Counted from the stretch's first letter, positions 6,314 through 14,536 are shown. The stretch is 20,940 bases of DNA from CAZNRY01 sp964575675 (GCA_964575675.1 CAZNRY010000055.1:1-20940), one strand, 5' to 3'. Notes: a model not told the origin generated them from the letters alone. Translations and numbers: made by a program.

Positions 6314-8174
6314 GTTCTTCGTTCACGCCGCGAAGCTCTTCCATATAGAAGCGGGAACGATCCAGATCGCGGAAGAATCCTTCGGCGGCCATCAATCCCT
6401 CGAGCTTCACCCTTCGCTCCTCGAGCACGGAGATCTTCCCTTCCAAGGAGCCGATCCGGCGCGACCGCCGGGCTGCATCCCGCCCTCGCGGCCGCTCCGG
6501 CTCGTCGGCCCTCGCGGCCGCGGCGGGTTGCGGGCTCGGGACCGCTTGCGCCGCCGCCTGCTCGGCCTCCTGCGCCTTCTTCCAGAGGAAGGACTCGTAG
6601 TCGCCGGGGAAGCTGCGGATTCCCCCGTCGCCCACCTCGACGACCCGAGTCGCCAGCCGCTCGATGAAATCGTGGTCGTGCGAGACGAAGACCACTGTCC
6701 CCTCGAAATCCTGCAGCGCGGCCAGGAGGACATCCTGCGCTTCCATGTCGAGGTGGTTCGTGGGCTCGTCGAGCAGAAGGAGGTTTGCGGGACGAAGGAG
6801 CATCAGCATAAGAGCGAAGCGATTCCTCTCGCCGCCCGAGAGGACGCGCACCTGCTTCTCCACCGCGTCTCCCTTGAAGAGGAATGCCCCGAGAAGTCCC
6901 CGCACCTGTGGAACGAGCGCGACCGGGGCGCGATCGATCGTCTCGTCGAGCAGGCTCCGCTGCTGCGGAAGGCGGTCCGCTTGGTCCTGGCCGAAGAACT
7001 CGATGCCGACCTTGTGCCCCACCTCCCGCGTCCCCGTCTGAGCCGGTTCCTGCCCGGCCAGGATCCGCATCAGGGTCGACTTCCCCGCCCCGTTTGGCCC
7101 GACCACGGCAACGCGCTCTCCCCGTTCGAGGTCCAGATCGACGCCTTCGAAGATCGAGAGATGATCGTATCTCTTGTGAATCCCGCGCAGTCGCAGAACG
7201 ATGCGGCCGGACGGGATCGGCTGCGGGAAGCGAATGCGAATCGGCCGCGAGGGCGGTTGCGGCGGAGCGAGGCGCTGCATCTTCTCGAGCATCCGTATCC
7301 TGCTCTGCACCTGGGGAGCCTTCGTGTTCTTCGCACGGAATCGCTCGATGAACCGCTCGATCCGCGCGATCTCGTCCTGCTGGCGCTCATACGCCTTGAG
7401 CGCCATCTCGTAGCGGACGTCGCGCTGCTCGACGTAGCGGGAGAAGTTCCCCTCGTAGTCGACCAGGCCATGCACGGCGATTTCCGTGATCCGGTTCACG
7501 GTGCGGTCGAGGAAGTGCCGATCGTGCGAGACGAGGACGAAGCCGCCGGGATACTCGGCCAGGAATCCCTCGAGCCACACCCGCGCCTCGATGTCGAGAT
7601 GGTTGGTCGGTTCGTCGAGGAGAAGGACGTCGGGGGAGAGCAGCAGGAGCCGGGCCAGGCCGACTCTCATTTGCCATCCCCCCGAGAGAGTGCGGACCGG
7701 GCGCCCGAAGTCAGGCTCCCCAAAGCCGAGCCCGGTCAAGACTTGGTGGACCTTCCGCTCGATGTCGTAGCCACTGTGATGCCGGAAGCGCTCGTCGAGC
7801 TCGCCGTGGCGGGCAAGAAGACTCTCGGCCTCCTCGTTGGAGATATCCTCCCGGGTCAGCTTCGCCTCGATCTCCTCCCTCTCCCACCGCAGATCGAGCA
7901 CCGGCTCGAATGCCCGACGGGCTTCTTCGAGCACACTGCCCGGACCCGCCGTGAAATCGAACTGGGGCAGATAGCCCACCGACTGTCCCTTCGGGGCGAC
8001 GGTGAGTCCCGAGTCCGGCGTGTCGAGCCCGGAGAGGATTTTCAGGAGGGTCGATTTCCCGGTCCCGTTCCGGCCCACGAGCCCGACGCGGTCGCGGTCC
8101 CCGAGAAACCAGTCGATCTCCTCGAAGAGAAGCTGGCCCCCGAATGACTTGCTCAATCTCTCGATGCGAAGCAC
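6264..8174 (-). CDS. ABC-F family ribosome-associated ATPase
   Basis: A soluble twin-ATPase protein that in characterised relatives binds the ribosomal E site to modulate translation or protect it from antibiotics. The 636 aa contain Walker A GRNGTGKST (34-42), signature LSGGW (163-167) and Walker B LLLDEPTNHLD. A charged helical inter-domain linker (about 245-310) comes next. The second Walker A is GPNGAGKST (359-367), the second signature LSGGE, and Walker B is again LLLDEPTNHLD. Both catalytic glutamates are present. An Ala/Pro-rich spacer leads to a charged C-terminal coiled coil (about 580-636), as in Uup/YdiF-type members. There are no membrane segments. The start is GTG 8174, with GAGGG seven bases upstream. 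The longer frame to 8249 has no family sequence. Subtype, housekeeping or resistance, is not resolved. Confidence 0.9.
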   Translation of the reverse strand: MLRIERLSKSFGGQLLFEEIDWFLGDRDRVGLVGRNGTGKSTLLKILSGLDTPDSGLTVAPKGQSVGYLPQFDFTAGPGSVLEEARRAFEPVLDLRWEREEIEAKLTREDISNEEAESLLARHGELDERFRHHSGYDIERKVHQVLTGLGFGEPDFGRPVRTLSGGWQMRVGLARLLLLSPDVLLLDEPTNHLDIEARVWLEGFLAEYPGGFVLVSHDRHFLDRTVNRITEIAVHGLVDYEGNFSRYVEQRDVRYEMALKAYERQQDEIARIERFIERFRAKNTKAPQVQSRIRMLEKMQRLAPPQPPSRPIRIRFPQPIPSGRIVLRLRGIHKRYDHLSIFEGVDLDLERGERVAVVGPNGAGKSTLMRILAGQEPAQTGTREVGHKVGIEFFGQDQADRLPQQRSLLDETIDRAPVALVPQVRGLLGAFLFKGDAVEKQVRVLSGGERNRFALMLMLLRPANLLLLDEPTNHLDMEAQDVLLAALQDFEGTVVFVSHDHDFIERLATRVVEVGDGGIRSFPGDYESFLWKKAQEAEQAAAQAVPSPQPAAAARADEPERPRGRDAARRSRRIGSLEGKISVLEERRVKLEGLMAAEGFFRDLDRSRFYMEELRGVNEELTRLYAEWQDLAEEDR

Positions 8175-8226
8175 GGCTGTACCCTCTTCTCTCGCGTGGC
8201 GTTTCCGGAGGCGGGCCCGGGATTGG

Positions 8227-8271
8227 CCGGCCCCGCGGCCGGGGTCCAAGGACGCCCGGCCCGGGGCCCCG
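8227..8271 (-). other. GC-rich hairpin and palindrome in the ABC-F leader region
   Basis: CCGGCC (8227-8232) and GGCCGG (8237-8242) form a perfect 6-bp stem around a 4-nt loop. About 20 bases further lies the perfect 10-bp palindrome CGGGGCCCCG (8262-8271). Both lie 50-100 nt upstream of the ABC-F start, so they would be in its 5' leader if it is transcribed from near the divergent promoter region. The sequence is very GC-rich, so chance is a real alternative. Confidence 0.35.
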
Positions 8272-8281
8272 ACGATGCCCC

Positions 8282-8310
8282 TTGCTCTAGCGCGCCGAAA
8301 GTGCTAATAT
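8282..8310 (+). promoter_or_regulatory. sigma70-type promoter for the Bpr-like subtilase
   Basis: TTGCTC (8282-8287) is followed after exactly 17 nt by TAATAT (8305-8310), which has five of six -10 consensus bases. It stands out as an AT-rich island in GC-rich DNA. A start near 8317 would give a leader of about 95 nt before the ATG at 8412. Confidence 0.65.
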
Positions 8311-8336
8311 CCTTCTTTAGTTCATCTGATCTGCGA

Positions 8337-8380
8337 AGTTCCGAGCCGGAACTCCGTCAATTGGAGCGCAGGGATGCGCT
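8337..8380 (+). other. two tandem hairpins in the subtilase 5' leader
   Basis: AGTTCC (8337-8342) pairs perfectly with GGAACT (8348-8353) around a 5-nt loop. AGCGCA (8365-8370) pairs perfectly with TGCGCT (8375-8380) around GGGA. Both lie between the predicted promoter and the ribosome binding site GGAGG (8401-8405). They could stabilise the mRNA or regulate translation. No known riboswitch class was recognised. Confidence 0.4.
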
Positions 8381-8411
8381 GCCGTCCAGGACCTTCATTC
8401 GGAGGGTTGCG

Positions 8412-10742
8412 ATGCGGAAAGCTACGGGACTTTGGTTAACCACGGTTCTCGTTTTCGTCGCGATGGCCCGCTTCGCCCCCGGAGCGTGCGCGGGATCGCT
8501 CGATTCTGCCCTTGCCGATCGGCTGGCGCGCACACCCCGGGCGGACTTCGTGTCGGGACTGGTCATGATGCGGGAGCAGCCGAATCTTCCCGCCATTCAG
8601 AGACGGATCGCTGCGCAGGGGCTCGTGTCCCGCTGGCGCCGCCACCAGAGCGTCGTGCAAAGCGCGCGCGGGCTGGCCGCGCGGACCCAGGCGGACGTCC
8701 TGCACGCAATCGAGAGGCTCCAGCGCGCGGGCCTGGTGCGTGCTCATCAGTCGTTCTGGATCACGAACATGATTGCCGTCGATGCACTGCCGGAGGTCTT
8801 CGACATCCTGCAGGCGCGGGATGACGTCGGGACGATATTCGAGAACTCGGATCTCCAACTTCGCGAGGGTTGGTCCGACGCAGAGGAGGCGGGCAAGGCC
8901 CCGCAAAGCCTCCCCGACAACCTCGTCTGCGTGAACGTCCTGCCTGCTTGGACCGCCGGGTTCCACGGCGAGGGGCGTCTCGTCGCGGATTTCGACACGG
9001 GCGCCGACGGCAACCATCCCGCCTTCGCCTCGCGCTGGCGCGGGGCCCAACAGGGCGTTCCATGGTGGGAAGCATGGAAGGATCCCTACACGGGCACGAC
9101 CTTCCCCTACGACCATGCCGTCCATGGCACCCACACCCTGGGAATCATGGTCGGCGAGAAGCCGGACGGCACGCCGATCGGCGTCGCCCCCGGCGCGCAG
9201 TGGATCGCCGCGGGGATTCTGATCGGTTACAACGTTCAATCGATCATCGACTGCTACCAGTGGGCGACCGACCCCGATGGCGATCCGGGGACGATCGATG
9301 ACGTCCCGGACGTGATCAACAACTCCTGGGGGACGAGCGGAAATTGCGATCAGACATACTGGAACGCGATCGACGTGGTCGAGGCCGCCGGAATCGTCAA
9401 CACGATCGCCGTGGACAACACGGGCCCGAGTCCCATGTCCGTCAACAGCCCGGAGAGTCGCGCCGCATCGGCCACCGCGAACTGGGGCGTGGGAAACGTC
9501 AACCCGCATCAGCCCGGCTACCCGATCACCGCATCGAGTGGGCGCGGTCCATCTCCGTGCGATTCCGTTTCGATCAAGCCGGAGGTCACCGCGCCGGGCA
9601 CGCAGATTCTCTCGACCTTTCCGAACAATTCCTACGGGAGCCTCACGGGAACGTCGATGGCGTGCCCCCACACCTCGGGGGCCGTCGCGATCCTGCGGCA
9701 GGTCAACCCGGATCTGACGGTCGAGGAGGTGAAGACTGCCCTGATGGCCACGGCGGTCGACAAGGGAACGGCCGGCGAGGACAACGACTATGGATGGGGA
9801 ATCATCGACATCGGGGCCGCCGTGTCGTACGTCCAGGCGTCGCTCCCCCTCTTGCCCCCTCAAGATCTCGCGCATCAGGCGAGGGGACAAACCGTCTCGC
9901 TGACCTGGGGGCCCCCCAGCAAGATCTACGCTGCGAATCCACTGCTGGGTTACCGGATCTACAGGGCTCCGATCGGGGAGGAGTTCCCCCTCGCGCCGAT
10001 CGCTGAGCTGGGGCTCAGCCCATCGCCGCAATTCGACGATCCGGATCTGCCATACGGCGACTACAAGTACGTCGTGACGGCGTTCTACCCTCTCGGGGAA
10101 AGCGGACCGACGAACCAAGTGGTCGCTGCTTTGCTCGCGCCTCCATCTCCTCCGCGAGACCTCACCGCGTCCGCAAGTTCCGACACCGTTCGTCTCTCCT
10201 GGCTACCTCCCGATTCGGTTTCGTGGAACAACGCAGTCATCTCGTACAGGGTCTATCGAACACCGGTCGATTCTCTGTTCCCGACCACGCCGATCGTGGA
10301 ACTCCCCGACACCGTTCTGACCTACACGGAGACGGGGTTCCTGGTCGGAGAGACGAACCGGTACGCGGTGACGGCGTTCTTCGCGAACGGCGAGAGCCCC
10401 TTCTCGAACGAGGTCTTGATCCACATCTACGATCCCGCCGCCGCGCCGGAATCGGCCGCGCCGGGTGTTCTCGCCGTTCATGTGACCCCGAACCCATTCG
10501 AGAAGACGACAACCCTGCGCATCAGCGCGGTTCAAGGTCGACCCTTCAGCATCGCGATCTACGCCCCAAGCGGGGCTCGCGTGCGGACCCTGGCCGAGGG
10601 CGAGGTCGCGGGCGGCGCGACAACCACGGTGATTTGGGACGGGAGGGACGCCGCGGGGCGCCCGGTGGCAAGCGGCGCCTACTTCATCCGGATCGAGCAA
10701 GCGGACAAAGTCCTGAACCGGCGGGTCACGCTCCTGAGATAG
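8412..10742 (+). CDS. secreted subtilisin-family protease, bacillopeptidase F-like, with FN3 and C-terminal sorting-type domain
   Basis: A 776-aa exported serine protease. The order is signal peptide (1-27, ending GACA), an N-terminal prodomain-like region (28-160), then the S8 catalytic domain. That domain has Asp195 in VADFDTGADGNHPAF, His238 in HGTHTLG and Ser415 in GTSMACPHTSG. Phrases such as RWRGAQQG and IGVAPGAQWIAA are typical of bacillopeptidase F relatives. The oxyanion Asn336 sits in AVDNTGP, where GN is usual. Two fibronectin type III-like domains follow (about 483-575 and 577-672). The last domain (about 685-776) has VTPNPF, GARVRTL, WDGRDAAGRPVASGAYFIRI and a terminal VTLLR, as in FlgD-like/T9SS-type C-terminal domains. 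The start is ATG 8412 with GGAGG at 8401-8405. It faces a second subtilase end to end. Secretion route and anchoring are inferred. Confidence 0.92.
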   Translation: MRKATGLWLTTVLVFVAMARFAPGACAGSLDSALADRLARTPRADFVSGLVMMREQPNLPAIQRRIAAQGLVSRWRRHQSVVQSARGLAARTQADVLHAIERLQRAGLVRAHQSFWITNMIAVDALPEVFDILQARDDVGTIFENSDLQLREGWSDAEEAGKAPQSLPDNLVCVNVLPAWTAGFHGEGRLVADFDTGADGNHPAFASRWRGAQQGVPWWEAWKDPYTGTTFPYDHAVHGTHTLGIMVGEKPDGTPIGVAPGAQWIAAGILIGYNVQSIIDCYQWATDPDGDPGTIDDVPDVINNSWGTSGNCDQTYWNAIDVVEAAGIVNTIAVDNTGPSPMSVNSPESRAASATANWGVGNVNPHQPGYPITASSGRGPSPCDSVSIKPEVTAPGTQILSTFPNNSYGSLTGTSMACPHTSGAVAILRQVNPDLTVEEVKTALMATAVDKGTAGEDNDYGWGIIDIGAAVSYVQASLPLLPPQDLAHQARGQTVSLTWGPPSKIYAANPLLGYRIYRAPIGEEFPLAPIAELGLSPSPQFDDPDLPYGDYKYVVTAFYPLGESGPTNQVVAALLAPPSPPRDLTASASSDTVRLSWLPPDSVSWNNAVISYRVYRTPVDSLFPTTPIVELPDTVLTYTETGFLVGETNRYAVTAFFANGESPFSNEVLIHIYDPAAAPESAAPGVLAVHVTPNPFEKTTTLRISAVQGRPFSIAIYAPSGARVRTLAEGEVAGGATTTVIWDGRDAAGRPVASGAYFIRIEQADKVLNRRVTLLR

Positions 10743-10743
10743 C

Positions 10744-10771
10744 CGAGAGCGAGGCGTGGACGGCCCTCTCG
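10744..10771. terminator. possible bidirectional hairpin between convergent subtilases
   Basis: CGAGAG (10744-10749) pairs with CTCTCG (10766-10771) in the 43-nt gap between the two stop codons. A second 5-bp stem, GGTGA/TCACC (10777-10790), overlaps the stop codon of the minus-strand gene. Neither has a T-run, so classical intrinsic termination is weakly supported. Position is the main argument. Confidence 0.35.
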
Positions 10772-10785
10772 ATCGGGGTGAGACC

Positions 10786-13182
10786 TCACCTCACGATCAA
10801 GACGCGGGCCGATCCCACCCCCGGCAGACGGAGGAGATAGAGACCGGACGGCGCGGGCCGTCCGCGCAGGTCCTTCAAGTCCCATAGGACGATGGGGAAG
10901 CCGCTTTCGAGCGCCCGGCCCGCAAGCGTCCGGATCCTGCGTCCCGCGGGATCGAAGATCTGGAGCAGCGGGTCGTCCTCCCCCGCCCATGCGAGAGGGA
11001 TCAAGAGATTCCCCGATCGAACCGGATTCGGATAGGGGTGGCCGATGGCCGCAAGAACGGGAGGCTGGATGCGGACCTCCCGCGGGCCCTCGAGAGCGAC
11101 GTAGCGCCCGCCGAGCATCTTGATCTCCAGCCAATATCGATAGAGTCCCGGCCCGGGCGGCCGATCGGTCCACTCGTCGATCCACCAATCGAGGCTCCCT
11201 TCCTGCAAGGGCTCTCGCTCCCCCGCCGATCCCTCTCGGTAGAGGCGATAGCCGAGACTGCCCAAGGGGGTCGTCTCGATCGGGCGAACTCGCCATGAGA
11301 GGGCGCACGTCCCGGTAGGATCGGATTGGACATCGAATCGCTCCAGCTCGTAGGGACGCGGGATCGCGAGCGACACTTTCCGCACCGTGGAGAGATCGCC
11401 GGTCAGAGCCTCAAGGAAGAAACCCGCGAGGGCGAACTGCTCGTCATTGTCGATCCGGAAGGAGAATCCGACGGAGTCTCTCTCCCCCGGCTCGATCGGG
11501 ATGAGAGCGATCGCCGAGCTGTCGACCGGATGCAACCGGCCGTCGTGGGAACCGATCCACACGCTGCCCGGGAGCGATGCGAGACCGCCCTCGTTGCGAA
11601 GCCAGACGACGAGCCTTCCCTGCTCGCCCCAATCGATCGTCCCCTGCGATCCCCCCTCCTCGGTCCACACAAGATCTTCCACTCGGAGGCGGACGGCAGC
11701 GGGCTCGAGGGCGCGGGGGCCGTCGGCGATCCCCCACCCGAGCGCGTTCGATGGGTCAGCGGCGTTCCCCCCCGATCCGTGGAGAGCTGCTATCAGGCTA
11801 TCGGGAGTCCAGGCGGGGCGCGCCTCGAGAAGAAGGGCGGCCAAACCTGCGATGAGCGGAGTCGCCAGAGACGTCCCCCCGACACGTCCGTAACTCCCCG
11901 GCGTGTCCGCGAGGGCGGCGGCGGTCATCACCCCGTTCGCACAGACGTCCGGCTTGATCCTTCCGTCCCCGGTCGGCCCGCGGCTGCTGAATGATGCGAC
12001 CGCCCCAGCGAAATCGACGGCCCCGACCGACACGACCCGCTTGCCGTCCGCCGGAGCGATCAGGGTCGATTGCTCGGGCCCGTTGTTCCCCATGGCCGTG
12101 ACGACGAGGATTCCCCGCTCGGATGCAATCTCGGTCGCTTGTGTGATCGGGATCGTCTCGCCGTCAAGTTGCTCGGGCGTGTAGGAACTCCCGTCGTCGA
12201 AGCGACGATAGCCGAGCGAGGTGGAAACGATGTCGACCCCCAGGCTGTCGGCCCACTCGAGCGCCGCGATGTAGCTGTCCTCTTCGAGGTGGATCTCGTG
12301 CCCGATCTCCTCGGTCCGCGCGAGGACGAAGGAAGCGCGATAGGCCGCCCCCATCTGCGTGCCGGGCGCGTATCCGCCCAGTACGGACCACACGTAGGTC
12401 CCGTGGCTGTCCGCGTCACGCGGCAGGCAGGTCTCTCCGGGCTGCCACTGCGTCTCGCCATCACCGCATGCGAAATCCCTCTCCGCCGCGATGTCCAGGC
12501 GCGAGAGGCACTGGTGCGTCTTGTAGAAGCCGGTGTCGAAGATCGCGACGAGGACGCCGAGCCCGCTGTATCCGCGTCGGTGGAGCTCGGGAACGCCGAG
12601 CATCTCCAGCTGTTCCCAGCAGTCGCCGTAGTCGGGTCCTTCGAGACTCCGGGGATCACGTCCCGCAGGGTCGTCATCGGATGCCCGGCGGCGCGGGGGC
12701 GCGAGAGCGCCGCCTAGGTCATCGCTGACCGGGGGAGGTGTGATCTCCCGCGCAAACCGGATGACCGGCCGCACCGACAGCACACGGGGATCGGCTGCGA
12801 GATCGCGCGCCTGATCCTCGGTCAGGACGGCCGAAGCCGCGCGCAGCCACCGCGAGATGTTACGCACTGCGATGGCCCGTTCGGTGAGCGGCGCGAGCTC
12901 CGACATCCCGATCGCATGGTCGCGGAGGTCCGTTCCGGCGCGGTGACCGGTCTTCCGAAGACGCGCGATCGCCCGCGGGGAGAGCGCCAGCGGCTCCTTC
13001 GAGGCATCCTCGCGCGGCGCCGGCTGGAAGAAGACCCAGTACGGCACGGCCCGCGCCGTGGCGGGACCTGCTGCCGGAACCGCGAAGAGAAACGATGCCG
13101 CGAGGAAGAGACACGCCGCGCCCCGGCCGGGGAATCGGCGTACCGCGTCCGCGATCGCGCGGCACTCACGCCTGTCGCTCAT
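10786..13182 (-). CDS. secreted subtilisin-family protease with C-terminal sorting-type domain
   Basis: A 798-aa exported serine protease. A long signal region has its hydrophobic core at about 21-40 (GAACLFLAASFLFAVPAAG), then a prodomain-like part with LTEDQARDLAADPRVLSVRP (120-139). The S8 domain has Asp216 in VAIFDTGF, His260 in DSHGTYVWS, oxyanion Asn366/367 in MGNNGPE and Ser438 in GGTSLATP. An Ig/CARDB-like region (about 500-625) and an FN3-like region (about 630-715) precede a last domain. That domain has HPYPNPVRSG, GRRIRTLAG, LWDLKDLRGRPAPSGLYLLRL and a terminal VLIVR, the same type as in the facing subtilase. The catalytic domains belong to different subfamilies, so this is not a recent duplication. 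The ATG at 13182 overlaps the aminotransferase stop by ATGA. This start is preferred over the frame's opening at 13371. Confidence 0.9.
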   Translation of the reverse strand: MSDRRECRAIADAVRRFPGRGAACLFLAASFLFAVPAAGPATARAVPYWVFFQPAPREDASKEPLALSPRAIARLRKTGHRAGTDLRDHAIGMSELAPLTERAIAVRNISRWLRAASAVLTEDQARDLAADPRVLSVRPVIRFAREITPPPVSDDLGGALAPPRRRASDDDPAGRDPRSLEGPDYGDCWEQLEMLGVPELHRRGYSGLGVLVAIFDTGFYKTHQCLSRLDIAAERDFACGDGETQWQPGETCLPRDADSHGTYVWSVLGGYAPGTQMGAAYRASFVLARTEEIGHEIHLEEDSYIAALEWADSLGVDIVSTSLGYRRFDDGSSYTPEQLDGETIPITQATEIASERGILVVTAMGNNGPEQSTLIAPADGKRVVSVGAVDFAGAVASFSSRGPTGDGRIKPDVCANGVMTAAALADTPGSYGRVGGTSLATPLIAGLAALLLEARPAWTPDSLIAALHGSGGNAADPSNALGWGIADGPRALEPAAVRLRVEDLVWTEEGGSQGTIDWGEQGRLVVWLRNEGGLASLPGSVWIGSHDGRLHPVDSSAIALIPIEPGERDSVGFSFRIDNDEQFALAGFFLEALTGDLSTVRKVSLAIPRPYELERFDVQSDPTGTCALSWRVRPIETTPLGSLGYRLYREGSAGEREPLQEGSLDWWIDEWTDRPPGPGLYRYWLEIKMLGGRYVALEGPREVRIQPPVLAAIGHPYPNPVRSGNLLIPLAWAGEDDPLLQIFDPAGRRIRTLAGRALESGFPIVLWDLKDLRGRPAPSGLYLLRLPGVGSARVLIVR

Positions 13183-14285
13183 CGCGCCCTCGACAAGAAG
13201 AGGTCGAACGCATCCAGGGCCAAGCGCGTCTCCTCCTCCGGTCCGCCGACCGCGAGTCGCAGCCGATCGGGCCGCTGGTAGAACCGGCCGGGCACGAAAA
13301 CGATCTTCGCCTCCTCTGCAGCCCGCCTGCAGAGGGTCTCCGCGTCGGGGAACTCCGCGTTTCCCCTCCACCGAGGGAAGCTCAGAATCCCGGCCGGTGG
13401 GATCCCACCCTCGAACTCCGGGTGCCGTCGATAGAATCGATCGAGCATGGCTCGGTTCGCCTCCGCCCGCTTGCGGATCCGCTCCTTCCAGAGACGGAGT
13501 CGACCCGTGTCGGCGAAGATCCTCTCGCCGATCGACTCGGTCAGGAAGGGGTGAACGACGCCCAGGTTGTCATGGATCCGGATCGCGCGGGCGATCAGAC
13601 CCTCCGGACCGACGGCCCATCCGATCCGCAACGGTCCGAGGCCGAAGACCTTGGTCAAGCTCGATGTCGTGACGACGCCCGCGCGCCCGCGCGCCGCGCA
13701 GCCCGGTGGATCCTCGAACGACATCTCCCGATAGGCCTCGTCGACGAGGAGGATCGCCCCCTGCTCTGCGCAAGCCTCGCCCAGCTCCGTCAGCAGCTCC
13801 TCCGTGACCGGAAGGCCGGTCGGATTGTGCGGATTCGTGATGATGGCCGCGCGCCACCGGGTGCGCCGGGTGCGGCGGAGCGCGTCCAGAATGGCTCGAT
13901 GTCCCTCGGTACCGTCCACGGCGACGCGGCGCACATTCGCGCCGAGAGCATCGAGAACCGATCCCAACGGCTCGTAATAGGGCTCCTCGAGAAGCACGGG
14001 ATCCCCAGGACGGATCCATGCGGCCAGAACGAGGAAGTTCGCCAGACTTGTTCCCTCGGCGAGAAGAACATTCCGGCCGCACACGCCCAACCGCTCGGCC
14101 ACCCGGTCGCGGAGAGCGGGGAGCCCGTCGTCGTTGCGTCCCCAGACGGACAACCCGGCGAGGGCCGGGGCGAGATCCTCCATCGTCAGGAGCTTTCTGA
14201 TCCCGCTGGTCCCGAGGTTGTGGACATCCGGATCCTCCATGTGGGACTTGGCCCATTCCATGTACGAGATCGGCTCGAGTCGCAC
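13179..14285 (-). CDS. class I/II PLP-dependent aminotransferase
   Basis: A cytosolic fold-type I transaminase of 368 aa. Visible are LLAEGTSLANFLVLAA (cofactor phosphate region, about 74-89), NPHNPTG (151-157), VDEAYREM (Asp182 and Tyr185 contact PLP) and TSSLTKVFGLGPLRIGW with Schiff-base Lys212. A late RPDRLRLAVGG supplies the carboxylate-binding arginine. The style resembles aspartate/alanine or archaeal-type aminotransferases; the substrate is not determined. The start chosen is GTG 14285, with AGGGAG (14296-14291) five bases upstream. An ATG at 14327 lacks a good site. It is the first gene of a two-gene unit and its stop overlaps the subtilase ATG by ATGA. A cytosolic amino-acid enzyme coupled to an exported protease is unusual. 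Confidence 0.88.
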   Translation of the reverse strand: MRLEPISYMEWAKSHMEDPDVHNLGTSGIRKLLTMEDLAPALAGLSVWGRNDDGLPALRDRVAERLGVCGRNVLLAEGTSLANFLVLAAWIRPGDPVLLEEPYYEPLGSVLDALGANVRRVAVDGTEGHRAILDALRRTRRTRWRAAIITNPHNPTGLPVTEELLTELGEACAEQGAILLVDEAYREMSFEDPPGCAARGRAGVVTTSSLTKVFGLGPLRIGWAVGPEGLIARAIRIHDNLGVVHPFLTESIGERIFADTGRLRLWKERIRKRAEANRAMLDRFYRRHPEFEGGIPPAGILSFPRWRGNAEFPDAETLCRRAAEEAKIVFVPGRFYQRPDRLRLAVGGPEEETRLALDAFDLFLSRAR

Positions 14286-14290
14286 GTTCG

Positions 14291-14296
14291 CTCCCT
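14291..14296 (-). promoter_or_regulatory. ribosome binding site fixing a GTG start
   Basis: On the minus strand AGGGAG lies five bases before GTG 14285-14283. This favours the GTG over the in-frame ATG at 14327, which has no purine-rich site at suitable spacing. Confidence 0.6.
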
Positions 14297-14397
14297 GGCC
14301 CGGCCGCTCTGGGATCGGCCCCGGCATCCCGTGAAGGAACGATCCCCCGGAGAGGCCCGGGACGGACCGGTCGCTTCGCTGACGCAACCGACGATGG

Positions 14398-14427
14398 ATG
14401 ATACCCTTGCCTCGCCGGCGATCGCAA
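14398..14427 (-). promoter_or_regulatory. promoter candidate for aminotransferase-subtilase operon
   Basis: On the minus strand TTGCGA (14427-14422) and TATCAT (14403-14398, five of six -10 bases) are separated by 18 nt. A start near 14391 would leave a leader of about 106 nt. The -35 box overlaps the repeat CGATCG-CAAT-CGATCG at 14419-14434, a possible operator. Confidence 0.45.
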
Positions 14428-14455
14428 TCGATCGGGGCGCTTCCGCGGCGGCTCT

Positions 14456-14467
14456 CTCCTCGAGGAG
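14456..14467. promoter_or_regulatory. 12-bp perfect palindrome in divergent gap
   Basis: CTCCTCGAGGAG reads the same on both strands. It lies between the divergent promoter candidates at 14398-14427 (minus) and 14507-14536 (plus), where a dimeric regulator could act on both. Chance occurrence in GC-rich DNA cannot be excluded. Confidence 0.3.
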
Positions 14468-14506
14468 CGGATGCGGCGGGCCGGCGCAAGCCGCGCGATG
14501 GGCCGG

Positions 14507-14536
14507 TTGACCCCCTTGCCCCTCATTTCCTACGCT
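14507..14536 (+). promoter_or_regulatory. weak promoter candidate for the DUF1573-rhodanese-MauE operon
   Basis: TTGACC (14507-14512) is followed after 18 nt by TACGCT (14531-14536). The -35 is good and the -10 weak. The predicted leader is about 25 nt before a strong purine run (GAGGAGGAGGAG, 14555-14566) and the ATG at 14568. Confidence 0.3.

Noticed and set aside
6528..8147. A 539-codon open frame on the plus strand opposite the ABC-F gene
   Set aside because: It is a mirror of a well-conserved ABC-F gene in GC-rich DNA, with no recognisable domain and no ribosome binding site.
8436..10118. A 560-codon open frame on the minus strand opposite the first subtilase
   Set aside because: The composition is Arg/Gly/Asp-rich without domain patterns. 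The plus strand has signal peptide, catalytic triad, promoter and ribosome binding site.
10777..10790. GGTGAGACCTCACC as an intrinsic terminator on its own
   Set aside because: The stem is only five pairs, overlaps a stop codon and has no T-run. It is mentioned only as part of the convergent gap structure.
13095..14510. A 471-codon open frame on the plus strand opposite the aminotransferase
   Set aside because: It is an antisense shadow. The minus strand encodes all PLP aminotransferase motifs in order.
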